From: Escherichia sp. ESNIH1
GTDB taxonomy: Bacteria; Pseudomonadota; Gammaproteobacteria; Enterobacterales; Enterobacteriaceae
Assembly (NCBI GenBank): GCA_002918705.1
Contig: PQKR01000002.1
Location: forward strand, 1-64,000
Direction: 5' to 3'
DNA length: 64,000 nucleotides
Within the stretch, counting starts at the first letter, position 1, and the number at the start of each line of letters is the position of its first letter. A program made the position numbers and the translations under genes. Below, in pieces: positions 9,638-19,977 of the stretch. The notes below the pieces were generated by a model. It saw only the letters and a list, made by a program, of their open reading frames with translations, had not been told where the DNA came from and made no database searches.

Positions 9638-9669
9638 CAGGCCCGGCGGATCTTCCCCCGCCGGACCTG
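9638..9669. terminator. Hairpin between convergent yfiF and ung, possible shared terminator
   Basis: A 7-bp GC stem (CCGGCGG / CCGCCGG), extended by four more pairs after one mismatch, fills the short gap between the two convergent genes. It has no T run on either strand, so its action as a terminator is uncertain. Confidence 0.4.
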
Positions 9670-9678
9670 AACGCTTTG

Positions 9679-10368
9679 CTATTCGCTCTCTGCCGGCAGA
9701 ACCGGCATCCAGTCAATCGGCTTCTCGCCGTGCTGCTCCAGCCATTCATTAGCCAGCACAAAGTGGTTACAGCCAAAAAAGCCCCGGTGCGCCGACAGCG
9801 GTGAAGGGTGGGGCGCTTTCAGAACATGGTGGCGCTGACCGTCAATAATCGCCCCTTTCTTCTGCGCATGGGATCCCCACAGTAAAAACACCACGTTCTC
9901 ACGGTGCTCGTTAATCAAAGCAATCACCTTATCGGTAAAGGTCTCCCAGCCGAGGCTGGCATGAGAGTGCGCCTGGCCTGCGCGGACGGTTAACACCGTG
10001 TTGAGCAGCAGCACCCCCTGACGCGCCCAGCTCTCCAGATAGCCATGCGTTGGGCGGCTAAAACCTGGAATTGAGTTCTCCAGCTCTTTATACATATTGA
10101 GCAGCGACGGGGGCGTGGCGACGCCGGGGCGGACGGAGAAAGCCAGGCCGTGCGCCTGTCCCGGCCCGTGGTAGGGATCCTGGCCCAGGATCACCACCTT
10201 TACATCTCCCAGTTCGGTGAAGCGAAAGGCGTTAAACACATCCTTCTGCGGCGGGTAAACCGTTACGCCAGCCTCGCGTTCGGCGGCTACTGCGTTAAGC
10301 GTATTGGTAAAGTAGGGCTGCTTTTTCTCTTCAGCCAGCACGTCGTGCCATGTTTGCGAAGTGGTCAT
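9679..10368 (-). CDS. ung: Uracil-DNA glycosylase
   Basis: Ung removes uracil from DNA and starts base-excision repair. The 229-residue protein shows the family-1 motifs: the water-activating loop [13 protein letters not shown] with catalytic D64, and the minor-groove loop [10 protein letters not shown] with H187. Length and both motif positions match the E. coli enzyme. It is convergent with yfiF and divergent from grcA. Confidence 0.98.
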   Translation of the reverse strand: MTTSQTWHDVLAEEKKQPYFTNTLNAVAAEREAGVTVYPPQKDVFNAFRFTELGDVKVVILGQDPYHGPGQAHGLAFSVRPGVATPPSLLNMYKELENSIPGFSRPTHGYLESWARQGVLLLNTVLTVRAGQAHSHASLGWETFTDKVIALINEHRENVVFLLWGSHAQKKGAIIDGQRHHVLKAPHPSPLSAHRGFFGCNHFVLANEWLEQHGEKPIDWMPVLPAESE

Positions 10369-10508
10369 TCCGATCTCCTGCCTCTTTTGATGATCCTAAG
10401 CTTAACCGCTTCTTTCGCGGGAATAAAATGCGCGGGTCAAAACGGCGAAGAAAGCCTAAAAAAATTTGAAAATTTACAGAACATTTTTAGACTCGCGGAA
10501 TAGGTAAC

Positions 10509-10522
10509 TTGATATAAAACAA
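10509..10522. promoter_or_regulatory. Upstream FNR box of grcA
   Basis: TTGATATAAAACAA differs from the FNR consensus TTGAT-N4-ATCAA at one position. Its centre is 53 bp upstream of the second FNR box, the spacing known for yfiD (grcA) of E. coli, where the distal site at about -93.5 reduces expression. Confidence 0.7.
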
Positions 10523-10561
10523 CTATTTCCCTTGATGACCTCTTTTCGTGTGGGGTTTTTG

Positions 10562-10575
10562 TTGATGTAAGTCAA
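10562..10575. promoter_or_regulatory. Proximal FNR box of grcA
   Basis: TTGATGTAAGTCAA has one mismatch to the FNR consensus. If transcription starts near 10609, its centre lies at about -40.5, the class II activating position. Confidence 0.75.
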
Positions 10576-10597
10576 AGAATAGGGGCGATTTGGCTGG

Positions 10598-10603
10598 TAT
10601 ATA
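10598..10603 (+). promoter_or_regulatory. -10 element of the grcA promoter
   Basis: TATATA at 10598-10603 lies about 6 nt before the start predicted from the FNR boxes (about 10609). There is no good -35 element, as expected for a promoter that FNR activates from -40.5. Confidence 0.6.
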
Positions 10604-10683
10604 GACACTCAGGCAACAATGGTTTTACCAATTGGCCGGGAATAAGGCCGACAAAATAGAGTAATACGCCGAGGAGGCATCAT

Positions 10684-11067
10684 ATGATTACAGGTATCCA
10701 AATCACCAAAGCGGCAAACGACGATCTGTTGAACTCTTTCTGGCTGCTCGACAGCGATAAAGGCGAAGCGCGCTGCGTATGTGCCAAAGGCGGTTTTGCC
10801 GAAGATGACGTGGTGGCGATTGACCAGCTGGGCAGCATTGAGTATCGCGAAGTGCCGATGGAAGTTCAGCCGCAGGTTCGCGTTGAAGGCGGCCAGCACC
10901 TGAACGTTAACGTGCTGCGTCGTGAAACCCTGCTTGATGCGGTTGAGCACCCGGAGAAATATCCGCAGCTGACCATCCGCGTGTCAGGCTATGCGGTGCG
11001 TTTTAACTCCCTGACCCCGGAGCAGCAGCGCGACGTTATCGCCCGTACTTTCACAGAAAGCCTGTAA
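10684..11067 (+). CDS. grcA: Autonomous glycyl radical cofactor GrcA
   Basis: GrcA (YfiD) is a 127-residue spare part that replaces the C-terminal glycyl-radical portion of oxygen-damaged pyruvate formate-lyase. The radical site is G102 in the motif RVSGYAVRF, close to the C-terminus as in PFL. It has a strong ribosome site (GAGGAGG) and an FNR-controlled promoter region, in keeping with expression under low oxygen. A terminator follows at once. The protein is very close to E. coli GrcA. Confidence 0.98.
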   Translation: MITGIQITKAANDDLLNSFWLLDSDKGEARCVCAKGGFAEDDVVAIDQLGSIEYREVPMEVQPQVRVEGGQHLNVNVLRRETLLDAVEHPEKYPQLTIRVSGYAVRFNSLTPEQQRDVIARTFTESL

Positions 11068-11078
11068 CGGGCCTGATA

Positions 11079-11109
11079 AAAAAAGCCGGGCTTATCACCC
11101 GGCTTTTTA
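11079..11109. terminator. Bidirectional terminator between grcA and srmB
   Basis: A 10-bp stem (AAAAGCCGGG / CCCGGCTTTT) has A-runs on the left and T-runs on the right, so it can end transcription from both the + strand grcA and the - strand srmB. Confidence 0.92.
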
Positions 11110-12426
11110 TTACTCGTTTGAGGACTCCTGAGAGCCGCTTGGCTTACGACGCTTACCAATGTTTTTGGTATCGCGATGGCGCTGCTTCACGCGCGGCTTC
11201 TCTTTCTCTTTCCTCTCGGCGCGCTTGGCCAGCGCCTTCTTGGACGGTTTCCCCGTCATCTTCTCGCTCGGCGCACGGGTAGTGGGGCGCAGCTCGTCAA
11301 TGACGCGGGCCTTCAACGGCTCGTCAACGTAGCGGCCAATTTTCTGCAGCAGCAGGTGATCGTGAGCCTCGACCAGCGAAATGGCGGTGCCCTTGCGCCC
11401 GGCGCGGCCGGTACGGCCAATACGGTGCAGGTAGATATCACCGCTGCGCGGCATATCGAAGTTGATGACGTGGCTCACGTCCGGAATATCGATCCCGCGC
11501 GCGGCAACGTCGGTGGCGATCAGCACATTCACCCGGCCTTCGGTCAGACGTTTAATACCTTCGGTACGCTTCACCTGAGCCATCTCGCCTTCAAGATAGC
11601 AGTTGTTGATGCCGGCGTTACGCAGCAGCTCTGCCAGCTCGTGCACGCGCTCGCGCTTACGGACAAACACGATGGTGCGGGTCGCGTCGTCCTGCTTGAG
11701 CAGGTGCTGCAGCAGGGCGGTTTTATGCTCAAAGTTATCCGCGCGGTAGTACCACTGGTGGATCTTTTTACGCTCGCGGGTCGACGGCGTTGCAGAGACC
11801 TCGACCGGATCTTCCAGCAGACGCTCGGCAAAGTCCTTAACGGCGTTGCCTTCCAGGGTGGCGGAGAAGAGCATGGTCTGCTTACGCCAGCGCGTCTCTC
11901 CGGCAATGTGCTCGATATCCTGGGCGAAACCCAGCTCCAGCATGCGGTCCGCTTCATCGAGGATCAGCGTCTCTACGGCGCGGCAGTCAAAGTTCTCTTC
12001 TTTGATGTACTGCATCAGGCGGCCAGTCGTCGCGACCACGATATCCTGGTTTTCGCTGAACACTTCGGCGTGGTTCATATAGGCAACGCCGCCGGTAATG
12101 GTAGCGATATCCAGATGGGTATTTGCCGACAGCTCCCGCGCGTGCTCGGCGACCTGCATCGCCAGTTCACGGGTCGGCGTCAGGATAAGAATACGCGGTG
12201 GACCGGATTTCTTACGCGGAAAATCGATCAGGTGCTGCAACGCAGGCAGCAGGTACGCCGCCGTTTTACCCGTGCCGGTAGGCGCGGAACCGAGTACATC
12301 GCGGCCCTCCAGCGCAGGCGGAATAGCAGCCGCCTGAATGGCAGTTGGGCGTGTGAAGCCTTTCTCCTGGAGCGCGTCCAGCAGGCTTTCATCAAGTTCG
12401 AGTTCGGAAAAAGTCGTTACAGTCAT
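11110..12426 (-). CDS. srmB: ATP-dependent RNA helicase SrmB
   Basis: SrmB is a DEAD-box helicase that helps early assembly of the 50S ribosomal subunit. The 438-residue protein has all main motifs in order: Q motif (GFTRPTAIQ), Walker A (APTGTGKT), DEAD in [17 protein letters not shown], and motif [16 protein letters not shown] basic tail of about 65 residues (rich in K and R) follows the helicase core, as in the E. coli protein. It is divergent from trmN6. Confidence 0.97.
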   Translation of the reverse strand: MTVTTFSELELDESLLDALQEKGFTRPTAIQAAAIPPALEGRDVLGSAPTGTGKTAAYLLPALQHLIDFPRKKSGPPRILILTPTRELAMQVAEHARELSANTHLDIATITGGVAYMNHAEVFSENQDIVVATTGRLMQYIKEENFDCRAVETLILDEADRMLELGFAQDIEHIAGETRWRKQTMLFSATLEGNAVKDFAERLLEDPVEVSATPSTRERKKIHQWYYRADNFEHKTALLQHLLKQDDATRTIVFVRKRERVHELAELLRNAGINNCYLEGEMAQVKRTEGIKRLTEGRVNVLIATDVAARGIDIPDVSHVINFDMPRSGDIYLHRIGRTGRAGRKGTAISLVEAHDHLLLQKIGRYVDEPLKARVIDELRPTTRAPSEKMTGKPSKKALAKRAERKEKEKPRVKQRHRDTKNIGKRRKPSGSQESSNE

Positions 12427-12557
12427 GTTCTACCTCTGTGTGGGGCGCTGATTATAGACGTTATGGCTGCAATCTTCATCTGTTTGTGTGGATAACGCTT
12501 CCCCGCCTGGCGGCTTTCCCCTATCCTACATCGGTTTCGTTAGTTGGATTGTTAATA

Positions 12558-13295
12558 ATGCCCCACAGCAAAGCGCAGCTGCGTCGTAATGGATTCACAT
12601 TTAAACAATTTTTTATTGCCCACGACAGATGTGCCATGAAGGTCGGCACCGACGGCATTCTGCTTGGAGCATGGTCGCCGGTCGCCGGGGTTAAGCGCAT
12701 CCTCGACATCGGCACCGGCAGCGGTTTACTGGCGTTGATGCTGGCCCAGCGTACCGGCGGGGCAGTGAGCATTGACGCCGTGGAGCTGGACGCCGATGCT
12801 GCACAGCAGGCGCAGGAGAACGTAAGCGAGTCGCCGTGGGCGGATCGCATTCAGATCCATACTGCCGATATTCAGCAGTGGGTCAACGAGCGCACCAGCC
12901 GCTACGATCTGATCGTCAGCAACCCTCCCTACTATGAAAAAGGGGTGGAGTGCGGTACGCCGCAGCGGGCGCAGGCGCGCTATACCGTCTCCCTCGATCA
13001 CGGCACGCTGCTGGCCTGCGCCGCCGAGTGCATCACGGAAGAGGGATTTTTTTGCGTGGTGCTGCCGGAAGGGCTGGGAAATGGCTTTACGCAGAAGGCG
13101 CTGGAGTCAGGCTGGCATCTGCGCCTGCGCACCGACGTTGCCGATAACGAAAGCCGTCTGCCACATCGCGTACTGCTGGCTTTCTCACCGACGCAGGGAG
13201 AGTGCTTTAGCGATCGCATGACCATCCGTGGGGCGGATCAGCGCTACTCTGACGACTATACGGCGCTGACCCAGGCTTTCTATCTCTTTATGTAG
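12558..13295 (+). CDS. trmN6: tRNA1(Val) (adenine-37-N6)-methyltransferase
   Basis: TrmN6 (YfiC) methylates N6 of A37 in tRNA1(Val). The 245-residue protein has an N-terminal family mark ([11 protein letters not shown]), the SAM-binding loop [14 protein letters not shown], and the adenine-N6 methyltransferase motif NPPYY. The ATG at 12558 gives exactly the E. coli length; the frame is open for 40 more codons upstream but without a family match. The 3' end overlaps nadB by 8 bp and lies in a 14-bp tandem duplication. Confidence 0.95.
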   Translation: MPHSKAQLRRNGFTFKQFFIAHDRCAMKVGTDGILLGAWSPVAGVKRILDIGTGSGLLALMLAQRTGGAVSIDAVELDADAAQQAQENVSESPWADRIQIHTADIQQWVNERTSRYDLIVSNPPYYEKGVECGTPQRAQARYTVSLDHGTLLACAAECITEEGFFCVVLPEGLGNGFTQKALESGWHLRLRTDVADNESRLPHRVLLAFSPTQGECFSDRMTIRGADQRYSDDYTALTQAFYLFM

Positions 13296-13311
13296 TTCTC
13301 TTTATGTAGTT
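13284..13311. repeat. 14-bp tandem duplication at the trmN6/nadB junction
   Basis: CTCTTTATGTAGTT occurs twice in a row (13284-13297 and 13298-13311). The first copy encodes the end of TrmN6 (LFM and stop); on the other strand the two copies encode the last residues of NadB. The second copy would restore the same TrmN6 ending, so one copy is redundant. Confidence 0.9.
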
Positions 13312-14913
13312 GCGCGGAGCGAGGATCGACGGCCCGGATTCAGCCAGTGGTTCCGGGTAGTCGAGCGTGTAGTGCAGACCCCGGCTCTCCTTACGCGCCA
13401 TAGCGCAGCGGACAATCAGCTCCGCAACCTGCACCAGGTTACGCAGCTCCAGCAGGTTATTGGAGACGCGGAAGTTGGCATAGTACTCGTCGATCTCCTG
13501 CTGCAGCATCTGGATCCGCCGCAGGGCACGCTCCAGCCGCTTGCTGGTGCGCACGATCCCCACGTAGTCCCACATCAGCAGGCGCAGCTCATGCCAGTTA
13601 TGCTGAATGATGACCCGCTCATCCGGATCCTCTACCTGGCTCTCATCCCACGCGGGGAGCATTGTGACCTCTGGCACCGCAGAGAGCCGCCCGGTAATAT
13701 CTTCCGCCGCTGACCAGCCGTAGACCAGACACTCCAGCAGCGAGTTAGAGGCCATACGGTTCGCGCCGTGTAGGCCGGTATAGCTCACTTCGCCGATGGC
13801 ATACAGTCCGTCAACGTCGGTGCGACCCGCGTCATCTACCATCACGCCGCCGCAGGTGTAGTGTGCCGCCGGCACGATGGGCACCGGCTCTTTCGTCAGG
13901 TCGATACCCAGGCCGAGCAGCTTCTCGTAGATCATTGGGAAGTGCTGGCGAATAAAGGCCGCTGGCTTGTGGCTGATATCCAGGTACATGCAGTCCGCCC
14001 CGAGACGCTTCATCTCATGGTCAATCGCTCTGGCGACCACGTCGCGCGGGGCCAGCTCGCCGCGGGGATCGAAGTCGGGCATAAACCGCGTGCCGTCCGG
14101 GCGTTTGAGATAGGCGCCTTCACCACGCAGCGCCTCGGTGAGCAGGAAATTACGCGCCTGGGGATGGAAGAGGGCAGTGGGGTGAAACTGATTAAATTCG
14201 AGGTTGGCAACCCGGCAGCCTGCGCGCCAGGCCATAGCGATGCCGTCTCCGGAGGCGATATCCGGGTTGGTGGTATACTGGTAGACCTTTGACGCGCCCC
14301 CGGTGGCCAGCACCACCGCTTTTGCGCGGCAGGTCTCTACCGCTTCGCGATTGCGGTTCCATACCCATGCGCCAACCGCCCGGCGCGGGCCGGAGAGGCC
14401 CACACGGTCAGAGACGATCAGATCGACGGCGTTGCTGCGCTCCAGCACGCGAATATTAGGATGGCTCAGCGCCTGGCTTACCAGCGTCGTCTCGACCGCT
14501 TTGCCGGTAGCATCGGCGGCGTGCAGGATCCGGCGATGGCTATGCCCGCCCTCGCGGGTGAGGTGATAGCCCTCTTCACCGTTGGGCTGGACGTGGGTAT
14601 CAAACAGCACGCCCTGATCGATTAGCCACTGCACGCAGGGGCGGGCGTTGCTGGCCACAAACTCAGCCGCATGGCGATCGACGATGCCCGCGCCAGCGAT
14701 AAGCGTATCTTCCACGTGAGAGCTGATGCTATCCGTTTGATCAAACACGGCGGCAATCCCACCCTGCGCATAGAGGGTTGACCCCTCGCTAATCGGGCCT
14801 TTACTCAGAACAATCACGCTATGGTTTCGCGCCAGACGCAGCGCCAGGGAGAGGCCCGCAGCGCCGCTACCAATAACCAGCACATCGCAGAAGAGATCGG
14901 GAGGTGTATTCAT
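13288..14913 (-). CDS. nadB: L-aspartate oxidase
   Basis: NadB oxidises L-aspartate to iminoaspartate, the first step of de novo NAD synthesis, using FAD with oxygen or fumarate as acceptor. The 541-residue protein begins with the Rossmann FAD motif [11 protein letters not shown] and has the fumarate reductase/succinate dehydrogenase-type active region ([14 protein letters not shown], then LRGEGAYL). The end reads NYIKRTT, two residues longer than the NYI-x-R ending remembered for E. coli, because of the local tandem duplication. A perfect NadR operator lies 8-25 nt upstream of the start codon. Confidence 0.97.
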   Translation of the reverse strand: MNTPPDLFCDVLVIGSGAAGLSLALRLARNHSVIVLSKGPISEGSTLYAQGGIAAVFDQTDSISSHVEDTLIAGAGIVDRHAAEFVASNARPCVQWLIDQGVLFDTHVQPNGEEGYHLTREGGHSHRRILHAADATGKAVETTLVSQALSHPNIRVLERSNAVDLIVSDRVGLSGPRRAVGAWVWNRNREAVETCRAKAVVLATGGASKVYQYTTNPDIASGDGIAMAWRAGCRVANLEFNQFHPTALFHPQARNFLLTEALRGEGAYLKRPDGTRFMPDFDPRGELAPRDVVARAIDHEMKRLGADCMYLDISHKPAAFIRQHFPMIYEKLLGLGIDLTKEPVPIVPAAHYTCGGVMVDDAGRTDVDGLYAIGEVSYTGLHGANRMASNSLLECLVYGWSAAEDITGRLSAVPEVTMLPAWDESQVEDPDERVIIQHNWHELRLLMWDYVGIVRTSKRLERALRRIQMLQQEIDEYYANFRVSNNLLELRNLVQVAELIVRCAMARKESRGLHYTLDYPEPLAESGPSILAPRNYIKRTT

Positions 14914-14920
14914 GATAGTG

Positions 14921-14938
14921 TGTTTAATTTACTAAACA
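14921..14938. promoter_or_regulatory. NadR operator
   Basis: TGTTTA-ATTTAC-TAAACA is a perfect 6-6-6 inverted repeat and matches the known NadR box TGTTTA-N6-TAAACA. It lies just upstream of the nadB start codon, so NadR should repress nadB when NAD is plentiful. Confidence 0.9.
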
Positions 14939-15188
14939 GGATTAGCCCAGCATAGATCTAAAAGTGGTATAAAGCACCTGTTTTTTTAAATTGTGTTGTA
15001 GCGGCTAAACAGCGAGGCGGTAAGTAAGCTAAATCAGTTTTGTGGTGAAAAAAAAGCGGGGTTGCGTTACTCTGCTGGCGGTATTAAAGGCTTTTCTTCT
15101 ATGCAATGTGCATAGTTTAGCGTCAGTAGACTTATAATGAGTCATAACGAGCGGTCTGCGAAACGATACACAAAAACAAAGGCGTAAC
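14939..15188. other. nadB-rpoE spacer, no recognised gene
   Basis: This A+T-rich stretch separates two divergent genes. It holds a TATAAT at 15133-15138 without a good -35 element and a 16-codon open frame (15137-15187) in the same frame as the later leader peptide. E. coli has several rpoE promoters here. Nothing else is recognised. Confidence 0.5.
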
Positions 15189-15216
15189 GGAACTTTTGCC
15201 GAAAAAGTCTCTCTAA
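15189..15216 (+). promoter_or_regulatory. Sigma-E autoregulated promoter of rpoE
   Basis: GGAACTT (15189-15195) and TCTAA (15212-15216), 16 bp apart, match the sigma-E consensus. This is the expected site of rpoE autoregulation. Transcription would begin near 15221-15223. Confidence 0.85.
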
Positions 15217-15220
15217 CCAC

Positions 15221-15301
15221 ATGCTTGCTCAGAGTGCTGTGTGGGAGTGGCGTTTCGATTACGCGTGGATATTAGGTTTGGGGAGACATTACCTCGGATG
15301 A
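15221..15301 (+). CDS. rseD: Short rseD-like leader peptide before rpoE
   Basis: A 26-codon frame starts at ATG 15221 and ends with WRFDYAWILGLGRHYLG; its TGA stop overlaps the rpoE ATG (ATGA), the layout of translational coupling. The C-terminal part resembles the rseD leader peptide of E. coli as I remember it (51 residues, ending in a similar WRFD...YLG). Here the in-frame TAA at 15185-15187 cuts off any longer version. There is no clear ribosome site before the ATG, and that ATG sits on the predicted sigma-E transcription start, so the message might be leaderless. Translation is inferred, not shown. Confidence 0.55.
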   Translation: MLAQSAVWEWRFDYAWILGLGRHYLG

Positions 15302-15873
15302 GCGAGCAGTTAACGGATCAGGTCCTCGTCGAACGGGTCCAGAAGGGAGATCAGAAAGCCTTTAACTTACTGGTGGTCCGCTACCAGCATAAAGTAGCGA
15401 GCCTGGTTTCCCGTTATGTGCCGTCGGGCGATGTTCCCGATGTGGCACAAGAGTCTTTCATTAAGGCCTATCGCGCGCTGGATTCATTCCGGGGAGATAG
15501 TGCTTTTTACACCTGGCTCTATCGAATTGCGGTCAATACCGCCAAGAATTACCTGGTCGCTCAGGGGCGTCGTCCACCGTCCAGCGATGTTGATGCTATA
15601 GAAGCAGAAAACTACGAAAACGGCGGGGCGCTGAAAGAAATTTCGAACCCTGAGAACTTAATGTTGTCAGAAGAACTGAGACAGATCGTTTTCCGAACCA
15701 TTGAATCGCTTCCGGAAGATTTACGTATGGCAATTACCTTACGGGAGCTGGATGGCCTTAGCTATGAAGAGATAGCCGCCATTATGGACTGTCCGGTGGG
15801 TACGGTACGTTCACGTATCTTCCGCGCTCGGGAAGCCATTGATAATAAAGTTCAACCGCTTATCAGGCGTTGA
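15298..15873 (+). CDS. rpoE: RNA polymerase sigma factor RpoE (sigma-E)
   Basis: Sigma-E directs the response to misfolded outer-membrane proteins. The 191-residue ECF-type factor begins MSEQLTDQVLVERVQKGDQ, has region 2 (VPDVAQESFIKAYRALDSFRG region) and a region 4 helix-turn-helix (LDGLSYEEIAAIMDCPVGTVRSR). The start at 15298 has GGGGAGA upstream and gives exactly the E. coli length. It leads the rpoE-rseA-rseB-rseC operon and overlaps the leader frame by 4 nt. Confidence 0.99.
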   Translation: MSEQLTDQVLVERVQKGDQKAFNLLVVRYQHKVASLVSRYVPSGDVPDVAQESFIKAYRALDSFRGDSAFYTWLYRIAVNTAKNYLVAQGRRPPSSDVDAIEAENYENGGALKEISNPENLMLSEELRQIVFRTIESLPEDLRMAITLRELDGLSYEEIAAIMDCPVGTVRSRIFRAREAIDNKVQPLIRR

Positions 15874-15904
15874 CGATAGCGGGATACTGGAAAAGGTATT
15901 AGGC

Positions 15905-16555
15905 ATGCAGAAAGAAAAGCTTTCCGCTTTAATGGATGGTGAGACGCTGGATACCGAGCTGCTCAAGGAGCTGTCTCGCGATCCGGAAATGCAGGAAACC
16001 TGGGAGCGTTATCACCTGGTGCGTGACGCTTTACGCGGAGACACTGCCGACGTCATCCATTTCGATATCTCAAGCCGCGTCATGGCCGCCATTGCCGACG
16101 AACCGGTACGGCAGACCACGCCATTGATCCCGGAATCCCAGCCTGCGCCGCAGCAGTGGCAGAAGATGCCGTTCTGGCAAAAAGTGCGTCCCTGGGCAAG
16201 CCAGCTTACCCAAATGGGCGTGGCTGCCTGCGTTTCGCTTGCCGTTATCGTCGGCGTGCAGCACTATAACAGCCAGTCGGACACAGCCCAGCAGCCTGAA
16301 GCGCCGGTATTTAATACGCTTCCTATGATGGGTAAAGCCAGTCCGGTCAGCCTGGGCGTGCCGTCGGATGCGACCGCTGATGCTGGCCAGCAGCAGCAGG
16401 TTCAGGAGCAGCGCCGCCGTATTAACGCGATGCTGCAGGACTATGAGCTGCAACGCCGCCTGCACTCCGAACAGCTTCAGTTTGAACAGGCGCAAACCCA
16501 GCAGGCCGCTGTACAGGTGCCAGGAATCCAAACCTTAGGAACGCAATCGCAGTAA
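15905..16555 (+). CDS. rseA: Anti-sigma-E factor RseA
   Basis: RseA is a single-pass inner-membrane protein that holds sigma-E inactive. In the 216-residue protein, residues 1-100 form the cytoplasmic sigma-binding domain (MQKEKLSALMDGE), residues 103-118 form the membrane helix, and the rest is periplasmic. The V148-S149 bond, where DegS cuts in E. coli, is present at the same residues. The Q-rich periplasmic end binds RseB. The gene starts 31 nt after rpoE and its stop overlaps the rseB start by one base. Confidence 0.97.
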   Translation: MQKEKLSALMDGETLDTELLKELSRDPEMQETWERYHLVRDALRGDTADVIHFDISSRVMAAIADEPVRQTTPLIPESQPAPQQWQKMPFWQKVRPWASQLTQMGVAACVSLAVIVGVQHYNSQSDTAQQPEAPVFNTLPMMGKASPVSLGVPSDATADAGQQQQVQEQRRRINAMLQDYELQRRLHSEQLQFEQAQTQQAAVQVPGIQTLGTQSQ

Positions 16556-17508
16556 TGAAGCAACTTTGGTGTGCCATGTCTCTCATGGCCGGTAGTCTGT
16601 TGTTTTCTGCTAACGCCTCGGCTGATGTTACCTCCGGGGCGTTGTTGCAGCAGATGAACCTGGCCAGCCAGTCTCTTAACTACGAGCTCTCTTTTGTCAG
16701 CATTAACAAGCAGGGCGTCGAGTCGTTACGCTACCGGCATGCCCGGCTGGCAAACCAGCCGCTCGCCCAGCTGTTGCAGATGGATGGCCCGCGCCGCGAG
16801 GTCGTTCAGCGCGGCAGTGAAATAAGCTATTTCGAGCCGGGCCTTGAGCCGTTTACGCTGACCGGCGACTACATTGTCGATTCGCTGCCCTCCCTGGTTT
16901 ATACCGATTTCAAACGGCTGGCGGCCTTCTACGATTTTATCTCGGTAGGCCGTACCCGGATTGCCGATCGCCTGTGCGAAGTGATCCGCGTTGTAGCCCG
17001 CGACGGCACCCGCTACAGCTACATTGTCTGGCTGGATGCAGAAACCAAGCTCCCTATGCGGGTCGATCTGCTCGATCGCGACGGGGAGACGCTGGAGCAG
17101 TTTCGCGTCGTAGCCTTCACCGTTAACGATCGGGTGGGGAGCAATATGGAGAACCTCGCCAAAGCCAACCTGCCGCCGCTGCTCTCGGTGCCGGCAGGTG
17201 AAAAGATCGACTTTAACTGGTCACCCACCTGGCTGCCGCAGGGCTTTAGCGAAGTCTCCAGCAGCCGTCGCAAGCTGCCGACCATCGATATGCCGGTGGA
17301 GTCCCGCCTCTTCTCTGATGGGCTGTTTAGCTTCTCGATCAACGTTAATCGCGCCAGCCAGAACAGCAGCGATCAGATGCTGCGCACCGGGCGTCGTACC
17401 GTCAGCACCACCGTGCGGGATAACGCAGAAATTACCGTGGTCGGCGAGCTTCCGCCGCAGACCGCAAAACGTATTGCAGACAGTCTTAAATTCAGGGCAG
17501 CACAATGA
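16555..17508 (+). CDS. rseB: Sigma-E regulator RseB
   Basis: RseB is a periplasmic protein that binds RseA and shields it from DegS until lipopolysaccharide or other signals release it. The 317-residue precursor has a signal peptide ending SANASA. The mature part has the large N-terminal LolA-like domain and the smaller C-terminal domain of the MucB/RseB family. It starts at the TAATG junction with rseA and overlaps rseC by 4 nt. Confidence 0.97.
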   Translation: MKQLWCAMSLMAGSLLFSANASADVTSGALLQQMNLASQSLNYELSFVSINKQGVESLRYRHARLANQPLAQLLQMDGPRREVVQRGSEISYFEPGLEPFTLTGDYIVDSLPSLVYTDFKRLAAFYDFISVGRTRIADRLCEVIRVVARDGTRYSYIVWLDAETKLPMRVDLLDRDGETLEQFRVVAFTVNDRVGSNMENLAKANLPPLLSVPAGEKIDFNWSPTWLPQGFSEVSSSRRKLPTIDMPVESRLFSDGLFSFSINVNRASQNSSDQMLRTGRRTVSTTVRDNAEITVVGELPPQTAKRIADSLKFRAAQ

Positions 17509-17993
17509 TCAAAGAGTGGGCAACCGTCGTCTCATGGCACAATGGCGAAGCCGTTGTCAGCTGTGACGTAAAAGCATCCTGTAACAGCTGCGCCTCACGC
17601 GCAGGGTGCGGCAGCCGGGTCCTGAACAAGCTGGGACCGCAGATGGTCCACACCATTTCCGTACCCAGCGAACAGCCGCTGGTGGCCGGGCAGAAGGTCG
17701 AGCTGGGCATTGCCGAAGGCAGCCTGCTCAGCTCCGCGCTGCTGGTCTATATGTCGCCGCTGGTGGGGCTGTTTGTCATGGCCGCGCTGTTCCAGACGCT
17801 GTTTGGTTATGACCTGGCGGCAATGGGCGGCGCGGTGCTGGGCGGCGTCGGTGGCTTTCTGCTGGCCCGCGCGTTTTCGCCCAAGCTGGCCGCTCGGCAG
17901 GCCTGGCAGCCGGTGATCCTAAGCGTTGCCCTGCCGCCTGATCTGCTGCGGGTCGATGCCGCGCCCGTAGACGCCAATTCTCAGTCGCGTTAA
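17505..17993 (+). CDS. rseC: SoxR-reducing system protein RseC
   Basis: RseC is an inner-membrane protein that helps reduce the SoxR iron-sulfur cluster and has a mild effect on sigma-E. The 162-residue protein has a cytoplasmic cysteine cluster near the N-terminus (CDVKASCNSCASRAGCG) and two membrane helices in the middle (LLVYMSPLVGLFVMAALF and the glycine-rich GGAVLGGVGGFLLARAF). It starts at an ATGA overlap with rseB and ends the operon. A hairpin without a T run follows at 18008-18026. Confidence 0.95.
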   Translation: MIKEWATVVSWHNGEAVVSCDVKASCNSCASRAGCGSRVLNKLGPQMVHTISVPSEQPLVAGQKVELGIAEGSLLSSALLVYMSPLVGLFVMAALFQTLFGYDLAAMGGAVLGGVGGFLLARAFSPKLAARQAWQPVILSVALPPDLLRVDAAPVDANSQSR

Positions 17994-18160
17994 TTATTAG
18001 CAATTATGCCGCTGATAAATAGCGGCGTCTCGCCTTCCCGCTCTCCTCGCGGGATGAGCATTCCCCGCGTTGTTGTTGTAGTGTAGAATGCGGCGTTTCA
18101 GACAACAGACGTGGCTCAGTACAGCGGCCTCTTAGTTTCGTAAGGCATAAATCTCCCTAT

Positions 18161-19960
<1,800 letters not shown>

Positions 19961-19977
19961 ACCATTAAGGAGTTGGT

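Noticed and set aside
15137-15187. 16-codon frame upstream of rpoE as the start of a full-length rseD
   Set aside because: It ends in TAA before the leader frame and its residues do not resemble rseD; at most it is a remnant or chance frame.
18008-18026. Hairpin after rseC as a terminator
   Set aside because: The stem is only 6 bp (GCCGCT / AGCGGC) and is followed by GTCTCGCC, not a T run.
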